From IMG/VR virus record IMGVR_UViG_3300009127_000004, positions 1 to 62,111 of that record: a stretch of 62,111 nucleotides of DNA. One strand, given 5' to 3'. The DNA is from a virus. Of this stretch, positions 58,126 to 62,111 are shown in pieces (positions within the stretch are counted from its first letter, which is position 1; each line of letters begins with the position of its first letter). The notes below the pieces were generated by a model, which was not told where the DNA came from, searched no databases, and saw only the letters and a list, made by a program, of their open reading frames with translations. The translations under genes and the position numbers were made by a program.

Positions 58126-58434
58126 TTATATGTTATCTACATCCGTTCTGTATTTGCAGAATAAATTTGTCATGAATTTTCCGAATAAATTTGTCATGAA
58201 TCTGTGGCAGTATCGGACATAGGGGGAGCATTCTGAAACATTCAACCTGGTGAAATGGCAAAATATTTGAGATACAATCCGGTCATCAACTTTCATATCA
58301 AAACTTCCGCACCACAGAGGCAAACACGAAAAATCAAGATCAGCTCCCCGAAGATCAGCTCTCTTTCCTATTGGCCTATTATCCAACCACATTTTGTGAT
58401 CAGATAAAATGGTTTGCAAAGACTCCTTTTTCAT
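58126..58434 (-). CDS. Hypothetical protein with internal duplication
   Basis: 102 residues, exact leader. GKRADLRGADLDF (about 23-35) is a short pentapeptide-like stretch. Near the end KFMTNLF occurs twice because a 19-nt repeat (58159-58177, 58183-58201) is duplicated in frame with 24-nt period. Function unknown. Confidence 0.55.
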   Translation of the reverse strand: MKKESLQTILSDHKMWLDNRPIGKRADLRGADLDFSCLPLWCGSFDMKVDDRIVSQIFCHFTRLNVSECSPYVRYCHRFMTNLFGKFMTNLFCKYRTDVDNI

Positions 58435-58504
58435 TTCTTACCTCCTTATGGTTAATAAAACCTTCGTAGGAGAGAAGTTCTCAAGTTTCTCCCCTCTAAA
58501 GGAT

Positions 58505-59128
58505 TTATGTGTGTACGGACACACGGCCATTTTGCACCAACAGCCCACCGGCGTAGGCCCATTGACTGGTGTTGTTCCCATGCCAGTTGATTGCCCCATC
58601 GACCCGTTCCTTTGCCCGGTCGAACAAAGTAAACTCCGCAATGTTCTGGGAGCCGTGTTGGACAAACGGAGTGAAGATGGCCTCCGGCTTTATCGTATTC
58701 CGGCTGCAGGTGTCCATCAATGTCACGATACCAAGGTAACGATCCATGATGTCTTCCTTGACTTTATCGGCCTCCTCTTCACCGATCAGCTTTTCCAGGG
58801 ATTCGATCAGTCCCTGATACGAAATGACCTTGTTGAGATTCAACACGATGTCCATATTCTCGCCGTTCCGCCATGTCGGGGGGATACAAGCGACCCGAAA
58901 ATTTCTCGGCATTAGGGGGATCAGAATCCTCCAGATGTCCGAGAAGTTATTGATTCCGAACAGCATCAGGGTAGACACGATACCGATGAGAACACCTTTG
59001 GCACGGTCGATTGATGCCCCGCTTGCCGGATCGAGATAGTACAAGGCGTCCTGAACTCTTGCCCATGCGGGATCTTTGGGATTGATGAAGATTCCATGCT
59101 TGCCGTCCTTCGTTAGGATGTGATTCAT
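58505..59128 (-). CDS. Hypothetical protein, leader-cassette gene
   Basis: 207 residues, exact leader. GC-richer than the genes around. AKGVLIGIVSTLMLFG near residue 45 is hydrophobic, then NENGDIVL-like and acidic helical parts. Cys-containing TLMDTCSRN. Could be membrane-associated. Not recognised. Confidence 0.5.
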   Translation of the reverse strand: MNHILTKDGKHGIFINPKDPAWARVQDALYYLDPASGASIDRAKGVLIGIVSTLMLFGINNFSDIWRILIPLMPRNFRVACIPPTWRNGENMDIVLNLNKVISYQGLIESLEKLIGEEEADKVKEDIMDRYLGIVTLMDTCSRNTIKPEAIFTPFVQHGSQNIAEFTLFDRAKERVDGAINWHGNNTSQWAYAGGLLVQNGRVSVHT

Positions 59129-59166
59129 TTCTTACCTCCTTTAAACGTTGTGGGGTTGGGGTTTTA

Positions 59167-59499
59167 CTACGTGATTTCGGGTTTCAAGATGCGTTGATGT
59201 TCCACGAAGCCTTGCTCCCCCGTCCAGATATGTATCTCATCTGTGTCGTCCAACAGGTCGGGGAACTCCGCTCTGTCTCTGTCCGTGACATAGAATATGT
59301 CAATGGGAATGCCGCAGGTCTTACCATCGATCAGCAAGTCCCCTGTGTCGTCCTGCATCCCGTCCATCATCATGTCGTGAAAGTACGGAACGAAAATCGG
59401 CTCCCCTTGGAACTTGCCGGGGTGGATGCAGAATTCCTCGTTTTCATCCGTCCCGTATTGTTCGATGATTTTCTTCCGCTTTTTGCCGATGTCCTTCAT
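59167..59499 (-). CDS. Hypothetical acidic protein
   Basis: 110 residues from the ATG at 59499 (SD AAGGAGG). Basic start KKRKKIIEQ, then acidic DLLDDTDEIHIWTGEQ. Asp-rich. No family recognised. Confidence 0.55.
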   Translation of the reverse strand: MKDIGKKRKKIIEQYGTDENEEFCIHPGKFQGEPIFVPYFHDMMMDGMQDDTGDLLIDGKTCGIPIDIFYVTDRDRAEFPDLLDDTDEIHIWTGEQGFVEHQRILKPEIT

Positions 59500-59509
59500 A
59501 AAAGCCTCC

Positions 59510-59758
59510 TTAAAAAGTATCAATCCTTATGATTTCGATTTCGGAAAGATGATGGAATGCAACCCCCCCATCTTCAAAATGAACCAAGAAGGGAGTGTCC
59601 TCTTTGATTGGTCCTATAGTAATTAGGGTGTCAATCAATTGGGTTGGATTTATGGAACCAACCTCCTCTCCTGCCTTAACTTGAATGTAGTATGATTCCA
59701 TAGGCCAATCTGCATTGGTGCAGACCTTCACCGCTTCGTACAACTCTTGTGGACTCAT
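59510..59758 (-). CDS. Small hypothetical protein, leader-cassette gene
   Basis: 82 residues, leader GGAGGTAAGAATG. SPQELYEAVKVCTNADWP then beta strands with DTPFLVHFEDGG. Followed by its neighbour with 10 nt between. Unknown function. Confidence 0.55.
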   Translation of the reverse strand: MSPQELYEAVKVCTNADWPMESYYIQVKAGEEVGSINPTQLIDTLITIGPIKEDTPFLVHFEDGGVAFHHLSEIEIIRIDTF

Positions 59759-59836
59759 TCTTACCTCCTTTGTTGTGGGTTAGTAATACTCGAAACGACA
59801 CGGGTCTCCAATCCATGTCGTTTAAAGAACCACTAA

Positions 59837-60580
59837 CTAATGCACCTGATCTCTATTGCTGGACAGATGCACATGTTTCCCGGCGTTTACTCCGTTGAGG
59901 TAATGTTCGTCAAACCTGATTCTTGGTCCTCCTTTTGCTCTTTTAGTAATGGGGAACTCCAGATCCCTTCTGTTCTTTGCCAGATCCTTGTTGTACAAGG
60001 CAATCTCCAAGCAGTCGGAGGGCAGATTCTCCTTCACCCGTTTGTATAGTTCTCTAAGTCGAAGGAGGATACGTCCAACCATGCCCATTGCGAATGTGTG
60101 CTGGACCTTAATCCTTTTGTCGTAGATCTCACAGGCTCTCCCAATCTCGTTCTGGCAATAGTCAAAGAAATAGACCACCAATGCCACATCCTCGGGAACT
60201 CCCATGAATGCCATTTTGGGGTCACAATCGTACTTTTTTGACCTGGGATTCACATACCACTTTCCCCAAGTTTGAATGCACTCGACCTCGAAAATTGGAG
60301 CAATGCCCCATGCCAGGTTAAACTCCCAATTGCTGTGGCCTTTGGAGTAGAAGAAGCAATCGGCATCCTCTCTATCGGTCATTTCGTCTACGCTTCTGGT
60401 GGTCTTGCGCTTTGCCTGAACCTCAGCCATTTCGATCTTGTATTTCTCCATGATCTTGGTGGCCCGGTACATGGCAAGTTCAGCCTCCGCAGAAGTGGCT
60501 CCCTTGTCATTCGCCAATGCCATAAGTTTGGAGACTTTGGCAATGGTGTTCTCTCGGACTTGCTGATTCATTTCCTGCAT
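59837..60580 (-). CDS. DUF2786 family protein
   Basis: 247 residues, exact leader. ENTIAKVSKLMALANDKGAT, SAEAELAMYRATKIMEKYKI (residues 10-50) is the DUF2786 N-terminal motif, found in phage and bacterial proteins of unknown role. Basic C-terminal half. A hairpin lies in the leader. Confidence 0.75.
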   Translation of the reverse strand: MQEMNQQVRENTIAKVSKLMALANDKGATSAEAELAMYRATKIMEKYKIEMAEVQAKRKTTRSVDEMTDREDADCFFYSKGHSNWEFNLAWGIAPIFEVECIQTWGKWYVNPRSKKYDCDPKMAFMGVPEDVALVVYFFDYCQNEIGRACEIYDKRIKVQHTFAMGMVGRILLRLRELYKRVKENLPSDCLEIALYNKDLAKNRRDLEFPITKRAKGGPRIRFDEHYLNGVNAGKHVHLSSNRDQVH

Positions 60581-60662
60581 TTCTTACCTCCTATGTGGTT
60601 TGGGGTTAAACATTCACGGGTTGGGACGATAAGCTCGTCCCTCACCGTCAAGGTTTAATCCT

Positions 60663-61013
60663 TCACACAGCTTCCATCTCAATCAATTCCCAAATCCCGA
60701 ATGTGACGTATCCTCCATCGATTCCCTCTGCTACTTTCTTGAACAGCCCGGTGGCGAAACATTCCTCATTGACCAACAATCCTTCACTGTATTCCTTGAC
60801 GAAGAATTGGTTCTTCTTGAGGGGAGCTGGGAGCATTTCTTCCAATTCGGGGTGATTGACAGACAAATTGCCAACGGGATTGCCTTGATTGGCATTCCCA
60901 ATCATAATAGCACAATGACCGTCAAAATACTCTCCCCGGTACAGATGTCCTTTGCAGTCTCTGACTTGGGGAAAACTGACTCTCTCCTCTGTGATTCTTA
61001 CGGGTTCTTTCAT
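60663..61013 (-). CDS. Hypothetical protein, leader-cassette gene
   Basis: 116 residues, exact leader. EYFDGHCAIMIGNANQGN and acidic VAEGIDGGYVTFGIWEL. Soluble. Not recognised. Confidence 0.55.
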   Translation of the reverse strand: MKEPVRITEERVSFPQVRDCKGHLYRGEYFDGHCAIMIGNANQGNPVGNLSVNHPELEEMLPAPLKKNQFFVKEYSEGLLVNEECFATGLFKKVAEGIDGGYVTFGIWELIEMEAV

Positions 61014-61087
61014 TTCTTACCTCCTTGTTTGGGTTAGTACAATCTCGGAGGGGCAGGAGCCTCCTTGTTTCCTGCCCTACCGGCATT

Positions 61088-61231
61088 TTACTCTCCCAAC
61101 ACTTCGTATTCCACCTTGCGCTCCCATGCTTCGTAGTACGTGCCTTTCAGCAGGTGCTTGTTACCGAGCTTGCACACCCAGTAGTTACCGGGGCCGATGT
61201 ACTTGAGTTTTGCGACCTTGGGTTTTTTCAT
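61088..61231 (-). CDS. Small basic protein, 47 residues
   Basis: Not usually predicted because of size. Leader AAAAGGAGGTAGGAAATG. Sequence MKKPKVAKLKYIGPGNYWVC, then KLGNKHLLKGTYYEAW, a compact basic beta-like fold. Well-placed leader makes it a real gene. Function unknown. Confidence 0.6.
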   Translation of the reverse strand: MKKPKVAKLKYIGPGNYWVCKLGNKHLLKGTYYEAWERKVEYEVLGE

Positions 61232-61350
61232 TTCCTACCTCCTTTTGGTTATGGGCTAAGTTATTCAAGGACAGGGCGGGCTGACCATTACCACGTTCCC
61301 TGTCCTTTGATAACCTAACTCATGTTCTCACCTCCTTTCATCCATGTACT

Positions 61351-61785
61351 CTAAGCCTCCCCGATCAGTGTGAAGCCGACCCGATCAACGGCATAGTATT
61401 TGGTAGGACGATTCAAGCCACCTCTGCTAATCACGTCCCCGACAGATGTGGAACGTGTTTTAGTTTTCACCACGTGGAGATCGTTATTATCCCACCAGGG
61501 ATTCTCAAAGGAGTTGGTCATAACATATGCCTCCTCCAGATGGAATCCACCAACGGCAGCAGCAACCAGTTCAAAGTCACTCCGTTTGAATGCTTTAGCC
61601 ACGGTCCAGAAATCAGTCTGCCGTTTGTGGTACACAAACAGGACATCCGTGATCGAAACATCGGTGCAAGCACGAGCGATTTCGGGATTGTTGCTCCTGC
61701 AACAAATACAGACGACCTCGCTCGTGGGATTGCCGAAGCAACCTACACCCTTTTTGCATTTCTCTTCCAGTTCTCTCAAACTCAT
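61351..61785 (-). CDS. Cys-containing hypothetical protein, leader-cassette gene
   Basis: 144 residues, leader GGAGGTAAGATATG. VVCICCRSNNPEIARAC near residues 24-40 may bind zinc or iron-sulfur. The rest is alpha/beta. Unknown. Confidence 0.55.
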   Translation of the reverse strand: MSLRELEEKCKKGVGCFGNPTSEVVCICCRSNNPEIARACTDVSITDVLFVYHKRQTDFWTVAKAFKRSDFELVAAAVGGFHLEEAYVMTNSFENPWWDNNDLHVVKTKTRSTSVGDVISRGGLNRPTKYYAVDRVGFTLIGEA

Positions 61786-61885
61786 ATCTTACCTCCTTTG
61801 TTGGGGTTCATCTCCTATCATAGTTACACATTGAGATATGTAACTATGAAGGAAGACGAAAATTTCTCGTCTCCTCCAGCGAGTC

Positions 61886-62111
61886 CTAAGCCGCTTTCAG
61901 ATAGTGTTCATGGTTGTGAAAGATACGGGCCACCTTCTGGGCCTTTTCAACCCGCACCATGTCCGATTCGATCTCATGGGACAGAAACTGGGTAGCGACA
62001 TTGTGGAAGGCCATTTTGTTGACCTTGTCTGCGGCCATCCACTGATTCAGTGTTTCCTGCGTTGATTTCTCCGGCAGGGCAAGAATCTCGTCGGTGTGGC
62101 GATTCCCAAAT
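61886..62111 (-). CDS. Hypothetical protein, 5' end beyond window
   Basis: The frame is open to the right edge and ends at the TAG at 61886. 75 residues are visible: ILALPEKSTQETLNQWMAAD and VRVEKAQKVARIFHNHEHYL, helical and basic. The start lies outside the window. Function unknown. Confidence 0.6.
   Translation of the reverse strand, partial: FGNRHTDEILALPEKSTQETLNQWMAADKVNKMAFHNVATQFLSHEIESDMVRVEKAQKVARIFHNHEHYLKAA

Larger units (their letters stand above)
55884..61871 (-). repeat. Recurring intergenic leader: hairpin, TAACCCCAAC, GGAGGTAAGAAATG
   Basis: Before at least twelve genes in this part the SD/start context is GGAGGTAAGAAATG or one change from it, preceded by TAACCC(C)AAC-type bases. 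Most intergenic gaps also carry a hairpin: 56381-56408, 59793-59823, 60623-60641, 61051-61077, 61267-61307, 61819-61848, 61855-61871. This suggests duplication of one leader to drive all cassette genes strongly. Confidence 0.7.

Noticed and set aside
54846-61871. CRISPR array or tandem repeat locus from the recurring leader and hairpins
   Set aside because: The repeated elements are spaced by whole genes, share the SD/start context and are not separated by uniform spacers.

Overview
The window is part of the genome of a tailed double-stranded DNA phage (Caudoviricetes). It carries the end of a tail tape-measure gene, tail fibre and tailspike genes, a lysis-type peptidase and a nearly complete phage replisome. 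Genes are packed tightly, many overlap as ATGA or TAATG, and most starts have a strong AGGAGG-type Shine-Dalgarno (SD). I see no integrase or CI-type repressor module and no capsid or terminase genes, so this looks like a piece of a larger, probably virulent genome. The host cannot be named from the sequence.

Layout. Positions 1-13195 are read on the plus strand: tape-measure C-terminus, tail proteins, tail fibre, two small membrane proteins, beta-helix tailspike, M15 peptidase, DUF1353 protein, then a cassette of three glycosyltransferases, a hexapeptide acetyltransferase and two methyltransferases, ending in a frameshifted HNH-type homing endonuclease. A bidirectional terminator near 13290 faces the minus-strand genes, which fill the rest of the window. 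In minus-strand order from the right these are: a cassette of small unknown genes (61.9-54.8 kb) that share a leader ending GGAGGTAAGAAATG; UvsW-like helicase; nucleotidyltransferase-fold protein; primase; a 0.5-kb AT-rich structured gap (candidate origin); DnaB-type helicase; a 7-deazaguanine cluster (QueD, QueE with an intein, FolE, an SDR, a radical SAM/SPASM protein, Gat-QueC, QueC, DpdA); sliding clamp; a UDG-like/family A DNA polymerase fusion; clamp loader with an intein; UvsY-like protein; SSB; RecA-like recombinase; 5'-3' exonuclease; an SbcCD system with SbcC split; and two more glycosyltransferases.

How the genes work together. FolE, QueD, QueE and QueC make preQ0 from GTP, DpdA puts it into DNA in place of guanine, and Gat-QueC probably amidates it (archaeosine-type). 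The phage therefore very likely carries 7-deazaguanine-modified DNA that resists host nucleases. An SDR and a radical SAM/SPASM gene sit inside this cluster and may tailor the base further.

Most striking observations: (1) the clamp-loader intein carries a complete EDxHD-type homing endonuclease in a different reading frame, filling the space between the splicing blocks; (2) the QueE intein is inserted exactly at the third iron-sulfur cysteine; (3) SbcC/Rad50 is divided into separate genes; (4) a repeated operon-boundary element; (5) a hairpin loop whose CUUACCUCC is complementary to the SD of about twelve leaders; (6) a 64-nt tRNA-like element without a normal anticodon arm; (7) three genes broken by one extra base at short base runs, either real or sequence errors. 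Start codons were chosen from SD position and gene overlap, and no database search was possible.
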